A DNA stretch of 64,000 bases from an uncultured Eubacteriales bacterium (GCA_934572535.1 CAKTLJ010000007.1:1-64000), one strand, 5' to 3'. Counted from the stretch's first letter, positions 16,170 through 24,669 are shown. Numbers and translations are program-made. The notes: generated from the letters alone by a model not told the origin.

Positions 16170-17002
16170 TGTCCGTCCACCTCCTCCTTGATCCGGCGGC
16201 CCTCGTCCAGGAGCTGGCGAAGGGCGGGCAGGTCGTCCGCCTCCAGGGCGGCCCGGTAGGCCGCGAGGCCTTCGAGGAGGGTGTTCAGCTCGAAGAGCAG
16301 GTTCTCCTTGTTCTCCAGGAAGAGCTCGGCCCACATGTCGGGGTTCAGCCAGGCCACCCGGGTCAGGTCCTTGTAGCTTCCGGCCGAAAACCCGGCGTGC
16401 TCCCGGGCCGTGGGGCTTTTCACATAGGCGTTGGAGACCACGTGGGCCAGCTGGGAGGTGAAGGCGATGCGCCTGTCGTGCGCGGCGGCGGTGGTGATGG
16501 ACACCCGGCCAAAGCCGACGGGGGCCAGCAGCCGCTTCGCCTCGTCCAGCAGGCGGATGTCATGGAAGTTGGGCGGGACCAGGACCATGGGCGCCCCGTC
16601 GAAGAGGTCCTCCCGGCTGTACTTGAAGCCGGAGTTGTGGGTCCCGGCCATGGGGTGGCCCCCCAGGAAGCGGAAGCCGTAGCGCTCCGCCAGGGGGAAG
16701 ACCGCCCGGCAGACCCGCTCCTTGGTCCCGGCGCAGTCGATGACCATGGTGTGCCGGCTGAGCTTGGGGGCCAGCCGCTCCATGTGCTCGACCACCGCCT
16801 CGGGGTAGGTGGCCAGCAGGAGCAGGTCCACGGTGGGCAGGCTCGCCTCGGTGAGCGGGGCCTGGATGGCCTCCGCGATCTGGGCAAAGTCCACGATGGA
16901 CCGGTTCGTGTCCCAGCCCAGCACGGTCACGTCCTTGCTGCGGCAAAACGCCTTTGCCATGGAGCCGCCGATCAGCCCCAGGCCAATGATCCCTACGATC
17001 AT
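16166..17002 (-). CDS. tyrA: Prephenate dehydrogenase
   Basis: Oxidises prephenate to 4-hydroxyphenylpyruvate on the way to tyrosine. It has 278 residues with an N-terminal Rossmann motif (VGIIGLGLIGGSMAKAF), an active-site region GGHPMAGTHNSG with the catalytic His, and a helical C-terminal dimer domain (AHVVSNAYVKSPTA, SYKDLTRVAWLNPDMW). There is no ACT or chorismate mutase domain, so it is the short monofunctional form. It overlaps aroF upstream and aroB downstream by three or four bases each. Confidence 0.93.
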   Translation of the reverse strand: MIVGIIGLGLIGGSMAKAFCRSKDVTVLGWDTNRSIVDFAQIAEAIQAPLTEASLPTVDLLLLATYPEAVVEHMERLAPKLSRHTMVIDCAGTKERVCRAVFPLAERYGFRFLGGHPMAGTHNSGFKYSREDLFDGAPMVLVPPNFHDIRLLDEAKRLLAPVGFGRVSITTAAAHDRRIAFTSQLAHVVSNAYVKSPTAREHAGFSAGSYKDLTRVAWLNPDMWAELFLENKENLLFELNTLLEGLAAYRAALEADDLPALRQLLDEGRRIKEEVDGH

Positions 17003-18006
17003 CCCTGCATCGCCTCCCTGATCCGAAAGATCCTCCGCGCCGTGGCGTCAAACGCGTCCGGCGTCTGGGACTGCGCGCCGTCGCAGAGGGCGCGGGTGGG
17101 GTCGTTGTGGACCTCGATCATCAGGCCGTCGGCCCCGGCGGCCACGGCGGCCAGGGCCATCGGCTCCACCAGGTAGGTGTGGCCGGTGCCGTGGCTGGGG
17201 TCCACCACCACGGGCAGGTGGGTCAGCGTCTTCAGCACCGGGACGGCGGACAGGTCCAGGGTGTTTCGGGTGTAGGTGGACTCGTAGGTGCGGATGCCCC
17301 GCTCGCAGAGGATCACCTGCTCGTTGCCGCTGGCCATGATGTACTCGGCGCTCATGAGCAGCTCCTTGATGGTCCCGGCCAGGCCCCGCTTGAGGAGGAT
17401 GGGCTTCTGGGTCTTGCCCAGCTCCTTGAGCATGTCGAAATTCTGGGTGTTTCTGGCCCCCACCTGGATCACATCCACCTCCTCAAAGAGGTCGAGGTTG
17501 CGGATGTCCATCAGCTCCGTGACGATGGGCAGGCCGGTGGCCCGCTTGGCCTCCAGCAGCAGGCGGATGCCCTCGCTCCCCAGGCCCTGGAAGTCATAGG
17601 GCGAGGTGCGGGGCTTGAACGCGCCGCCCCGGAGGAAGTTGGCCCCGGCCTGCTTCACCCGGTTGGCCACATAGGTGATCTGGGCCTCGTTCTCCACGGA
17701 GCAGGGCCCGGCGATGAGGCCGAAGTGCCCGCCGCCGATGGCGGTCCGGCCCACCCGGATGACGGAGTCGTCGGGGTGGAACTTGCGGTTGACCGCCTTG
17801 AAGGGGTCGGAGACCCGGGTGACGGACTCCACGATGTCCAGGCTCTGGATCATCTCCATGTCCACGTTGGCGGTGTCGCCGATGAGGCCCAGAACGGTGT
17901 GGGACTCCCCCTGGGAGACGTGTACGCCCAGGTTCTGCTCCTTCAGCCATTGGATGAGGTGCTCGGTTCGCTCGGGGGAGGCCCCGTGCTTCAATACTGC
18001 GATCAT
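16999..18006 (-). CDS. aroF: DAHP synthase, AroF/KDO8P-type (3-deoxy-7-phosphoheptulonate synthase)
   Basis: First enzyme of the shikimate pathway, condensing PEP with erythrose 4-phosphate. The start is ATG 18006 with AAAGGAGC upstream, giving 335 residues. An N-terminal regulatory ferredoxin-like region of about 70 residues ([20 protein letters not shown]) is followed by the TIM barrel with [42 protein letters not shown] and [10 protein letters not shown]. It is the first gene of the operon and lies directly behind the leader-peptide attenuator, so it sets the flow into Phe and Tyr synthesis. Confidence 0.94.
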   Translation of the reverse strand: MIAVLKHGASPERTEHLIQWLKEQNLGVHVSQGESHTVLGLIGDTANVDMEMIQSLDIVESVTRVSDPFKAVNRKFHPDDSVIRVGRTAIGGGHFGLIAGPCSVENEAQITYVANRVKQAGANFLRGGAFKPRTSPYDFQGLGSEGIRLLLEAKRATGLPIVTELMDIRNLDLFEEVDVIQVGARNTQNFDMLKELGKTQKPILLKRGLAGTIKELLMSAEYIMASGNEQVILCERGIRTYESTYTRNTLDLSAVPVLKTLTHLPVVVDPSHGTGHTYLVEPMALAAVAAGADGLMIEVHNDPTRALCDGAQSQTPDAFDATARRIFRIREAMQG

Positions 18007-18042
18007 AGTTTGGTTGCTCCTTTCTCGCCGTGGCGCGGCAAA

Positions 18043-18076
18043 TAAAAAACGCCACACAGAACGGAATCTGTGTGGC
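18043..18076 (-). terminator. Attenuator: intrinsic terminator between the leader peptide and aroF
   Basis: On the minus strand GCCACACAGA (18076-18067) pairs perfectly with TCTGTGTGGC (18060-18051) around a six-base loop. G then TTTTTT follows. It lies inside the 5' leader, 37 bases before the aroF start, so it must be conditional. An upstream segment, TTTGTGCTGG (18132-18123), can pair with CCACACAGA of the first arm with one bulged C, giving an antiterminator. Confidence 0.88.
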
Positions 18077-18138
18077 AGATAAACTATCTTCCCCATCTCA
18101 CGAGGAGGTCCCGGGGTTGTTTCCAGCACAAATCACCA

Positions 18139-18213
18139 TTACCTTATTCCCTTGCCGTTCATAAAGTAATAGTAGGTAAAAGCCAGGTTCAGCGCGTCCA
18201 TGCTTCTGGTCAT
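18139..18213 (-). CDS. Aromatic amino acid leader peptide (24 aa) of the aro operon
   Basis: An ATG at 18213 preceded by GAGGAAGGGG opens a 24-codon frame starting MTRSMDALNL. It contains Phe-Thr-Tyr-Tyr-Tyr-Phe at residues 12-17 and ends in TAA at 18139. A second ATG (18201) is in frame. It lies between a consensus promoter and a terminator, in front of genes for Tyr and Phe synthesis. A ribosome waiting for Tyr-tRNA or Phe-tRNA would leave the antiterminator segment (starting seven bases after the stop) free. A ribosome reaching the stop would cover it. This is the logic of trp/phe-type peptide attenuation. There is no T-box motif here. Confidence 0.85.
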   Translation of the reverse strand: MTRSMDALNLAFTYYYFMNGKGIR

Positions 18214-18246
18214 CGCCGTGTCGCCCCTTCCTCGTTGATGCCAAAT

Positions 18247-18275
18247 AGTTTATCACGCCGCCCCGACAGCGTCAA
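18247..18275 (-). promoter_or_regulatory. Promoter of the aro operon
   Basis: On the minus strand TTGACG (18275-18270), a 17-base spacer and TAAACT (18252-18247) lie 33 bases before the leader-peptide ATG. Confidence 0.8.
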
Positions 18276-18339
18276 GGGCTTTTTTGCAGAAACTTCCACA
18301 AAGCTTGTAGGAGTTTCCCCCAGCCGGGGCAGCGCCGCG

Positions 18340-18582
18340 TCAAGACGCGAACGAGGGACGCACCTCCGACAGCGGCAGCCCGAGTCGCTTCGCCCGGTCC
18401 CGCTCGTAGGTAACGCGGGTCACTTCTTCAATAAAGAGCCGTTCCTTCGGCGTGGCGCTGGCCCAGCGCACGCCGTACTTGCGGCACAGGAAGAAGAAGA
18501 TCTCATAGAAGCGTTCTTCCTCCGGGTCCTTGCGGAAATACCACGCCGCGTCAGATGCCGGTCTGGTTTTATTCTCATCCAT
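18340..18582 (-). CDS. Small protein of unknown function (80 aa)
   Basis: The start is ATG 18582 behind GCGAGGAGGTG. The product is charged and aromatic (WYFRKDPEEERFYEIFFFLC, RKYGVRWAS, KERLFIEEVTRVTYERDRAK) with no membrane segment or signal. It follows the acetyltransferase-like gene by 22 bases and is probably co-transcribed with it. I do not recognise a domain. Base composition is somewhat A+T-richer than the aro genes. Confidence 0.65.
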   Translation of the reverse strand: MDENKTRPASDAAWYFRKDPEEERFYEIFFFLCRKYGVRWASATPKERLFIEEVTRVTYERDRAKRLGLPLSEVRPSFAS

Positions 18583-18604
18583 AAAAGCACCTCCTCGCAG
18601 GCGA

Positions 18605-19117
18605 TCACACAAGATACGTAAAGAAAATTTGCTTGGCGGCTTCGTCCGCGATCAAATACCTCGGCGCGGACGATTGGAAGCTCGGAAGCCGGACCGCGCC
18701 GAACGCTTCCTCGTAATGCTTCGCCAAGCTCGTCGTCTTCGCCTCAAGCACCACATCGCCAGCCAAGCCATTGTCGATAGACAGCTTGATGCCATACGCG
18801 ATCATCAGCCGCCCAATTCCTCCGTATTTTGGTGCTCCGCCATCCAGGGTAGGGTTCGATTCCGGTTGCGCCTCCATATACACAATGTGCACGACCAGCG
18901 CGGTCGGGAGGATCTCATACGCTGCCAACGCGATCAGTTCTTCTCCCACCTTGGCTGCGTATTTTTGATAGGTTTCGTCCGCCAGATACTCGCTCGTCCA
19001 AGAGGTCTGCCACAGCGGTTCCCTGTCTGTCGATGCGGCATCCTGCGCCGTCATCGGCTCAACCGTCACGGGGACCTGCCGATTTTCTCGATCATACACA
19101 AACGGTTGAAACTGCAT
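18605..19117 (-). CDS. GNAT-like acetyltransferase fold protein (170 aa), substrate unknown
   Basis: I start at ATG 19117, five bases after GAGGTGA; a GTG nine bases upstream is possible. The segments ELIALAAYEILPTALVVHIV and YMEAQPESNP, then KYGGIGRLMIAYGIKLSIDN, then GDVVLEAKTTSLAKHYEEAF, follow the strand-loop-helix order of GNAT proteins: central strand, acetyl-CoA loop helix, then the tyrosine-bearing helix. The usual R/Q-x-x-G-x-G/A loop is degenerate (KYGGIGR). It probably works in the cytoplasm. Its partner at 18340-18582 is also uncharacterised. Confidence 0.6.
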   Translation of the reverse strand: MQFQPFVYDRENRQVPVTVEPMTAQDAASTDREPLWQTSWTSEYLADETYQKYAAKVGEELIALAAYEILPTALVVHIVYMEAQPESNPTLDGGAPKYGGIGRLMIAYGIKLSIDNGLAGDVVLEAKTTSLAKHYEEAFGAVRLPSFQSSAPRYLIADEAAKQIFFTYLV

Positions 19118-19194
19118 GGCTCTCACCTCGTAGGTAGTATATCACAGTTTGCGCGAAAAATGAAGGGGCGATCTGCAAGGCTTCGTCCAAAAGG

Positions 19195-19330
19195 CGGAAG
19201 CAGAGACTGTCAAAAAGCCTCGCGGAGTGCGCGCCCGCGGCGGACTGTCAGCCCCCCCTCTGTCGGAAACGGCGCGCCGTTTCCGGCAAACTGCGGCAGC
19301 CCCGGCACCGCCGGGGCTGCCGGTCTGTCG
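19195..19330. repeat. Structured intergenic element, family B (copy 1)
   Basis: Contains GACTGTCAAAAAGCCTCGCG, then a 10-bp hairpin CGGAAACGGC/GCCGTTTCCG (19264-19285), then GGCAGCCCCGG/CCGGGGCTGCC (19295-19321). The words TGTCAAAAAGCCTCGC and CTGTCGGAAA recur in the same order and orientation at 57268-57445. It is non-coding as far as I can see and lies just upstream of the leu promoter. Confidence 0.65.
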
Positions 19331-19420
19331 TCTTATCGGAAATCCCGCGCCCGGGGGCGTTTTGGCCGAAACGGGCGGGAAGGTCCGCCCGGGTTTGTGA
19401 ACTTTTTCGTGATTTCGCCA

Positions 19421-19449
19421 TTGACAAACCCTGGGGATTCGGCTATGCT
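19421..19449 (+). promoter_or_regulatory. Promoter of the leuACDB operon
   Basis: TTGACA (19421-19426), a 17-base spacer and TATGCT (19444-19449) precede the T-box leader. Confidence 0.85.
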
Positions 19450-19454
19450 GTATG

Positions 19455-19690
19455 CGAAACAGAAAGTTCATATCGACACGCGATGAAGGGAATAAGCCTC
19501 TTCCGCCTCCATCTCAGAGAGCAGCCGTCCGGTGCAAGGCTGCATGGAGCGAGTTGGCGTCTCACCCCGGAGTGTGAACTATTTGAGTGGGCGTTGCTGG
19601 ACGCCAATAAGAGTGGTACCGCGGAGAATCTCAGGTCTTCGTCTCTTTGGATGCTGTATGGATCCAAACGGACGGGGCTTTTTTTATTGC
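19455..19690 (+). ncRNA. T-box leader controlling leuACDB (probable leucine specifier)
   Basis: The T-box sequence AAGAGTGGTACCGCGG (19609-19624) is unmistakable. It is followed by a terminator stem CGTCTCTTTGGAT/ATCCAAACGGACG (19640-19674) and T-run (19679-19685). Stem I spans roughly 19480-19590 with an AGAGA element and a GGTGCAAG distal loop. The candidate specifier is CTC (Leu) at about 19561-19563, consistent with leucine biosynthesis downstream. Uncharged tRNA-Leu pairing with the T-box should favour the antiterminator. The specifier assignment by eye is less certain than the class. Confidence 0.9.
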
Positions 19691-19732
19691 CCGCCACCCG
19701 CTCGAACCAAGGAACGGAAAGGACTGTGACCC

Positions 19733-21427
19733 ATGAAAAACTACACCAAATACCGTCCCGGGTATTACATGCCCCCGGAAACCTGCATGGACTGGGTAAA
19801 GAAAGAACGCCTCACCGAGGCCCCCGCCTGGTGCAGCGTGGACCTGCGCGACGGCAACCAGGCCCTCATCACCCCCATGAACCTGGAGGAGAAGCTGTCC
19901 TTCTTTACCTTCCTGCTGGAGCTGGGCTTCAAGGAGATCGAGGTGGGCTTCCCCGCCGCCTCCGAGACCGAGTATGAGTTCCTGCGCACCATCATCGAGG
20001 AGCACATGATCCCCGACGACGTGTACATCCAGGTCCTCACCCAGTCCCGCCCCCACATCATCAAAAAGACCTTCGACGCCATCAAGGGCGCGAAGAACGT
20101 GGTGGTCCACCTCTATAACTCCACCTCCTTCGCCCAGCGGCAGCAGGTCTTCCGCATGAACGAGGACGAGATCGTGAACATCGCCGTGGAGGGCGCGAAG
20201 GCCTTCAACGAGTACGCCGCGAAGATGCCCGAGACCAACTTCCGCTTTGAATACTCCCCCGAGAGCTTCACCGGCACCGAGGTCGAATTCTCCCTGCGCA
20301 TCTGCAACGCCGTCATCGACGTGTGGCAGCCCCGGCCCGACCGCCAGGTCATCATCAACCTGCCCTCCACCGTGGAGATGTCCATGCCCCACGTCTACGC
20401 CCAGCAGATCGAGTACATGAGCAAGCACCTGAACTGCCGCGAGAACGTCATCCTCTCCATCCACCCCCACAACGACCGGGGCACCGGCGTGGCCGCCGGG
20501 GAGCTGGCCCTGCTGGCCGGCGGCGACCGCATCGAGGGCACCCTCTTCGGCAACGGCGAGCGCACCGGCAACGTGGACATCGTCACCATGGCCATGAACC
20601 TCTTCACCCACGGGGTAGACCCCCGGCTGGACTTCTCCGACATGCCCCGCATCGTGGACTTCTACGAAAAGCTCACCGGGATGCACGTGGGCTACCGCCA
20701 GCCCTACTCCGGCCAGCTGGTCTTCGCCGCCTTCTCCGGCTCCCACCAGGACGCCATCTCCAAGGGCATGAAGTTCCGGGAGGAGCACAACGAGGACTTC
20801 TGGACCGTCCCCTACCTGCCCCTGGACCCCAAGGACGTCAACCGGGAGTACGAGACCGACGTCATCCGCATCAACAGCCAGTCCGGCAAGGGCGGCATCT
20901 CCTACATCCTGGAGCACAACTTCGGCTACGACCTGCCCAAGGAAATGGCCCAGGAGGTCGGCTACTACATCAAGGACATCTCCGACCGGGCCCACAAGGA
21001 GCTGACCCCCGACGACATCCTCCTGGCCTTCACCCACGAGTACCAGAACAAGGACCTGCCCATCGCCATCCAGGACATCACCTGGCTCCGCGAGAAGGGC
21101 TCCACCGTGGCCGACGTCACCCTGGCCATCAACAACGAGCTCTTCTACCTCTCCGCCCGGGGCAACGGACCCCTGGACGCCGTCAGCAACGTGCTGAAGC
21201 TGGCCAGCCCCAACATCCGGTACCGCTTCGTGGACTACGAGGAGCACGCCCTCCAGACCGACTCCGACTCCCTGGCCTCCGCCTACGTCGTCATCGCCGA
21301 CGAGCAGGGCAAGCACTACTGGGGCGTCGGTGTGGACAGCGACATCACCATGGCCTCCGTCTACGCCCTGGTCACCGCCATCAACCGAGAAAACAAGGAT
21401 AAGCAGTTTATCCCCACCGCGGAATAA
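19733..21427 (+). CDS. leuA: 2-isopropylmalate synthase
   Basis: Condenses acetyl-CoA with 2-oxoisovalerate, the first committed step to leucine. It has 564 residues, the long LeuA2-type form. The TIM barrel shows WCSVDLRDGNQALITPM with metal-binding Asp, GFKEIEVGFPAAS, ILSIHPHNDRGTGVAAGELA and EGTLFGNGERTGNVDIV. The C-terminal part (SLASAYVVIADEQGKHYWGV) is the leucine-sensing regulatory domain. The start ATG 19733 follows GGAAAGGACTG. It is directly downstream of the leucine T-box and 39 bases before leuC. Confidence 0.95.
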   Translation: MKNYTKYRPGYYMPPETCMDWVKKERLTEAPAWCSVDLRDGNQALITPMNLEEKLSFFTFLLELGFKEIEVGFPAASETEYEFLRTIIEEHMIPDDVYIQVLTQSRPHIIKKTFDAIKGAKNVVVHLYNSTSFAQRQQVFRMNEDEIVNIAVEGAKAFNEYAAKMPETNFRFEYSPESFTGTEVEFSLRICNAVIDVWQPRPDRQVIINLPSTVEMSMPHVYAQQIEYMSKHLNCRENVILSIHPHNDRGTGVAAGELALLAGGDRIEGTLFGNGERTGNVDIVTMAMNLFTHGVDPRLDFSDMPRIVDFYEKLTGMHVGYRQPYSGQLVFAAFSGSHQDAISKGMKFREEHNEDFWTVPYLPLDPKDVNREYETDVIRINSQSGKGGISYILEHNFGYDLPKEMAQEVGYYIKDISDRAHKELTPDDILLAFTHEYQNKDLPIAIQDITWLREKGSTVADVTLAINNELFYLSARGNGPLDAVSNVLKLASPNIRYRFVDYEEHALQTDSDSLASAYVVIADEQGKHYWGVGVDSDITMASVYALVTAINRENKDKQFIPTAE

Positions 21428-21466
21428 CCGCTCCGCGCCACCAATATCAAGAGGAGGGATCCCCCT

Positions 21467-22726
21467 ATGGGAATGACAATGACACAGAAGATCCTCGCCG
21501 CCCACGCCGGTCTGCCCGAGGTCAAGGCCGGTCAGCTCATCCGCGCCAAGCTGGACATGGTCCTGGGCAACGACATCACGTCCCCCGTGGCCATCCGCGA
21601 GTTTGAGAAGGAGGGCTTCACCGGGGTCTTCGACAAGCGCAAGATCTCCATGGTCATGGACCACTTCACCCCCAACAAGGACATCAAGGCCGCTGAGCAG
21701 TGCCTCCAGTGCCGCACCTTCGCCAAGCGCTTTGACCTCGACAACTTCTACGACGTGGGCCAGATGGGCGTGGAGCACGCCCTGCTGCCCGAAAAGGGCA
21801 TCGTGGCCGCCGGTGACTGCATCATCGGCGCGGACTCCCACACCTGCACCTACGGCGCGCTGGGCGCCTTCTCCACCGGCGTCGGCTCCACCGACATGGC
21901 CGCCGGAATGGCCACCGGCGAGACCTGGTTCAAGGTCCCCGAGGCCATCCGGGTCCACCTGACCGGCAAGCTCCGCCCCTGGGTCAGCGGCAAGGACGTG
22001 ATCCTCCACCTGATCGGCCTGATCGGCGTGGACGGCGCGCTCTACCAGAGCCTGGAATACTGCGGCGAGGGCGTGGCCTCCCTGTCCATGGACGACCGCC
22101 TGTGCATCTCCAACATGGCCATCGAGGCCGGGGCCAAGAACGGCATCTTCCCCGTGGACGACGTGACCATCGCCTTCCTGGAGGGCCGCGTTGCCCGCCC
22201 CTACACCGTCTACGAAGCCGATCCCGACGCCGAATACGTCCGCACCATCGAGATCGACCTCAGCCAGATCGAGCCCACCGTCGCCTACCCCCACCTGCCC
22301 GAGAACGCCCGCCCCATCTCCCAGGTGGAGGAGATCTCCATCGACCAGGTCATCATCGGCTCCTGCACCAACGGCCGCCTGGAGGACATGGCCGCCGCCG
22401 CCAAGCTCCTCCGGGGCAAGCGGGTCGCCGACCACGTCCGCTGTATCGTCATCCCCGCCACCCAGCAGGTCTTCCAGCAGTGCATCGACCTGGGCTACAT
22501 GACCACCTTCATCCAGGCCGGCTGCGCCGTCTCCACCCCCACCTGCGGCCCCTGCCTGGGCGGCCACATGGGCGTCATGGCCAACGGCGAAAAGTGCGTG
22601 GCCACCACCAACCGCAACTTCGTGGGCCGCATGGGCGGCATCACGTCCGAGATCTATCTGGCAAGCCCCGCCGTGGCCGCCGCGTCCGCCATCGCCGGGA
22701 AGATCGCCGACCCGAGAGAGGTGTAA
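21467..22726 (+). CDS. leuC: 3-isopropylmalate dehydratase, large subunit
   Basis: Isomerises 2- to 3-isopropylmalate with LeuD through a 4Fe-4S cluster. It has 419 residues, the archaeal/clostridial HacA-like size. The cluster-binding and aconitase motifs are present: [34 protein letters not shown] and [20 protein letters not shown], giving three Cys ligands. ATG 21467 follows AAGAGGAGGGATCC. The leuD start is five bases after its stop. Confidence 0.96.
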   Translation: MGMTMTQKILAAHAGLPEVKAGQLIRAKLDMVLGNDITSPVAIREFEKEGFTGVFDKRKISMVMDHFTPNKDIKAAEQCLQCRTFAKRFDLDNFYDVGQMGVEHALLPEKGIVAAGDCIIGADSHTCTYGALGAFSTGVGSTDMAAGMATGETWFKVPEAIRVHLTGKLRPWVSGKDVILHLIGLIGVDGALYQSLEYCGEGVASLSMDDRLCISNMAIEAGAKNGIFPVDDVTIAFLEGRVARPYTVYEADPDAEYVRTIEIDLSQIEPTVAYPHLPENARPISQVEEISIDQVIIGSCTNGRLEDMAAAAKLLRGKRVADHVRCIVIPATQQVFQQCIDLGYMTTFIQAGCAVSTPTCGPCLGGHMGVMANGEKCVATTNRNFVGRMGGITSEIYLASPAVAAASAIAGKIADPREV

Positions 22727-22731
22727 CAACT

Positions 22732-23220
22732 ATGAATGCAAACGGTTTTGTACATAAGTATGGCGACAACGTGGACACCGACGTCATCATCCCTGCCCGC
22801 TATCTGAACATCGCCGACAAGAAGGAGCTGGCCACCCACTGCATGGAGGACATCGACGACAACTTCGTCCACGTGGTCAAGGCCGGAGACGTGATGGTCG
22901 GCGGCTTCAACTTCGGCTGCGGCTCCTCCCGGGAGCACGCCCCCATGGTCATCAAGGAGTCCGGCATCTCCTGCGTCATCGCCAAGACCTTCGCCCGCAT
23001 CTTCTACCGCAACGCCATCAACATCGGCCTGGCCATCATGGAGTGTCCCGAGGCCAGCGAGAAGATCGCGGCCGGAGACGAGGTCTCCGTGGACTTCGAC
23101 ACCGGCCTCATCACCAACCTCACCAAGGGCGAGACCTACCAGGCCAACCCCTTCCCCGACTTCATCAAGGAGATCATCCAGGCCGGGGGCCTGATGGCCT
23201 CCATCAAGAGCAAACAGTAA
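22732..23220 (+). CDS. leuD: 3-isopropylmalate dehydratase, small subunit
   Basis: Swivel-domain partner of LeuC. The 162-residue product contains [15 protein letters not shown] near the N-terminus and the substrate-binding loop [14 protein letters not shown], then [14 protein letters not shown]. The start ATG 22732 overlaps the ribosome-binding region at the end of leuC (GAGAGAGGTG). Confidence 0.96.
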   Translation: MNANGFVHKYGDNVDTDVIIPARYLNIADKKELATHCMEDIDDNFVHVVKAGDVMVGGFNFGCGSSREHAPMVIKESGISCVIAKTFARIFYRNAINIGLAIMECPEASEKIAAGDEVSVDFDTGLITNLTKGETYQANPFPDFIKEIIQAGGLMASIKSKQ

Positions 23221-23235
23221 GGGAGGCGCGCGAGC

Positions 23236-24306
23236 ATGAACTACAACATCGCTGTGATCCCCGGGGACGGCATCGGCCCCGACATCGTGGAGCAGGCCCT
23301 CCACGTCCTGCGCAAGGTGGGCGACCGCTTCGGCCACACCTTCACCTGCCAGACCGTCCTGGCCGGGGGCGCCGCCATCGACGCCACCGGCGGCTGCCTG
23401 CCCCAGGAGACCATCGACGTCTGCAAGGCCGCCGACGCCGTCCTCCTGGGCGCCGTGGGCGGCCCCAAGTGGGACGACCTGCCCGGCGGCGAGCGCCCCG
23501 AGCGCGCCCTGCTCGGCATCCGCAAGGCGCTGGGCCTCTTCGCCAACCTGCGCCCCGCCGTCATCTTCGAGGAGCTGGCCGGGGCCTCCCCCCTCAAGCC
23601 CGAGATCCTGGCCGGGGGGCTGGACATCGTGGTGGTCCGTGAGCTCACCGGCGGCATCTACTTCGGCGAGCGCGGCACCAGGCAGACCGACCTGGGCCCC
23701 GCCGCCTACGACGTGGAGATGTACGCCGAGGAGGAGGTCCGCCGCATCGCCAAGGTCGCCTTCGACATGGCCATGAAGCGCGGCAAGCACGTGACCAGCG
23801 TGGACAAGGCCAACGTCCTGGAGTCCTCCCGCCTGTGGCGGCGGGTCGTGGCCGAGGTGGCCCAGGACTACCCCGAGGTCACCCTGGACAACCTGTATGT
23901 GGACAACGCCGCCATGCAGCTGGTCCGCAACCCCCGCCAGTTCGACGTGATCGTCACCAGCAACATCTTCGGCGACATCCTCTCCGACGAGGCCAGCCAG
24001 ATCACCGGCTCCATCGGGATGCTGCCCTCCGCCTCCCTGGCCCAGGGCAACTTCGGCATGTACGAGCCCATCCACGGCTCCGCCCCCGACATCGCCGGGC
24101 AGGACAAGGCCAACCCCACCGCCACCATCCTGTCCGTGGGCATGATGCTGCGCTACACCTTCGGCCTGGGCGCCGAGGCCGACGCGGTGGACGCCGCCGT
24201 GAAGGCCGTCCTGGCCCAGGGCTACCGCACCCCCGACCTCTACACCGGCGAAGGCACCCTCGTGGGCACCGCCGAGATGGGGCGGCGCATCGCGGACGCG
24301 ATCTGA
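23236..24306 (+). CDS. leuB: 3-isopropylmalate dehydrogenase
   Basis: NAD-dependent oxidative decarboxylation of 3-isopropylmalate. The 356-residue product shows [45 protein letters not shown], the active-site Lys in [15 protein letters not shown], and [35 protein letters not shown] substrate motif is also present ([14 protein letters not shown]). Start ATG 23236 after GGGAGGCGCG. It is the last leu gene; a strong hairpin follows. Confidence 0.97.
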   Translation: MNYNIAVIPGDGIGPDIVEQALHVLRKVGDRFGHTFTCQTVLAGGAAIDATGGCLPQETIDVCKAADAVLLGAVGGPKWDDLPGGERPERALLGIRKALGLFANLRPAVIFEELAGASPLKPEILAGGLDIVVVRELTGGIYFGERGTRQTDLGPAAYDVEMYAEEEVRRIAKVAFDMAMKRGKHVTSVDKANVLESSRLWRRVVAEVAQDYPEVTLDNLYVDNAAMQLVRNPRQFDVIVTSNIFGDILSDEASQITGSIGMLPSASLAQGNFGMYEPIHGSAPDIAGQDKANPTATILSVGMMLRYTFGLGAEADAVDAAVKAVLAQGYRTPDLYTGEGTLVGTAEMGRRIADAI

Positions 24307-24311
24307 GCTTT

Positions 24312-24352
24312 CGCAAAAGAAAAGGCCCCGGCTCCCTTGACAAGGGAGCCGG
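24312..24352 (-). terminator. Hairpin between leuB and the toxin locus; terminator for the toxin transcript
   Basis: GCCCCGGCTCCCTT (24325-24338) and AAGGGAGCCGGGGC (24342-24355) form a 14-bp stem. On the minus strand it is followed by CTTTTCTTTT, so it suits termination of the toxin mRNA. In the leu direction the T-run is missing. The TTGACA of the antisense promoter is embedded in its loop. Confidence 0.7.
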
Positions 24353-24458
24353 GGCAGGCTATACTAAATGCAGCGGAAGCTGGCCGACGGTCAGCCCCTA
24401 GATCGTTTTATTTTTTGGCATAAACCGTCCGGTGGCCGCCGGGCGGTTTACTTTTTTC
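24337..24458 (+). ncRNA. Antisense RNA (type I antitoxin) opposite the holin-like toxin mRNA
   Basis: TTGACA (24337-24342), exactly 17 bases and TATACT (24360-24365) form an ideal promoter. The transcript should start near 24372 and end at a stem AAACCGTCCGG/CCGGGCGGTTT followed by six T (24422-24457), about 85 nt. The terminator lies over the last codons of the toxin gene on the other strand, and the RNA is fully complementary to the toxin mRNA 3' region. This is the convergent arrangement of B. subtilis txpA/RatA. No protein is encoded on this strand. Confidence 0.75.
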
Positions 24459-24531
24459 CGCTCTGGATGACCAGGGCAATGATGCCGATGATGACCAGCG
24501 TATACTGAAACAGCTCCGCGTAAGTAACCAT
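24448..24531 (-). CDS. Holin-like toxin peptide (27 aa), type I toxin-antitoxin
   Basis: ATG 24531 follows AAAGGGGGTGATGGG. The 27-residue product starts MVTYAELFQYT, continues with one hydrophobic segment (LVIIGIIALVI) and ends QSGKK. This is the pattern of the 'putative holin-like toxin' family of Firmicutes, short membrane peptides of the TxpA/BsrG kind. It has its own promoter (24641-24669) and a convergent antisense RNA. The product is expected to insert into the cell membrane when the antitoxin RNA is lost. Confidence 0.8.
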   Translation of the reverse strand: MVTYAELFQYTLVIIGIIALVIQSGKK

Positions 24532-24640
24532 CCCATCACCCCCTTTCCCGAAAGAATGGGGGCAAAAAGTTCTCACCCCCAAGAAAACAGGGGGCCAACC
24601 GCCTGTAAGCCAGCAGATCCATCTGCTGTATAGCAGGAAG

Positions 24641-24669
24641 AGCATACCACACTTCGACGAGATCCGCAA
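24641..24669 (-). promoter_or_regulatory. Promoter of the holin-like toxin mRNA
   Basis: On the minus strand TTGCGG (24669-24664), 17 bases and TATGCT (24646-24641). This gives a 5' leader of about 100 bases with hairpin-forming CCCCCTGTTTTC...GGGGG segments, as is usual for type I toxin mRNAs. Confidence 0.55.

Noticed and set aside
18006..18275. T-box or TRAP-site control of the aro operon
   Set aside because: There is no GGTGGTACC-like T-box sequence and no run of GAG/UAG triplets. The peptide frame plus terminator is a better fit.
19631..22729. Very long open frame antisense to leuA and leuC (over 1000 codons)
   Set aside because: It is a shadow created by high G+C at third positions. 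It has low-complexity His/Val/Gly/Asp composition, covers the T-box leader, and the opposite strand encodes unmistakable LeuA and LeuC.
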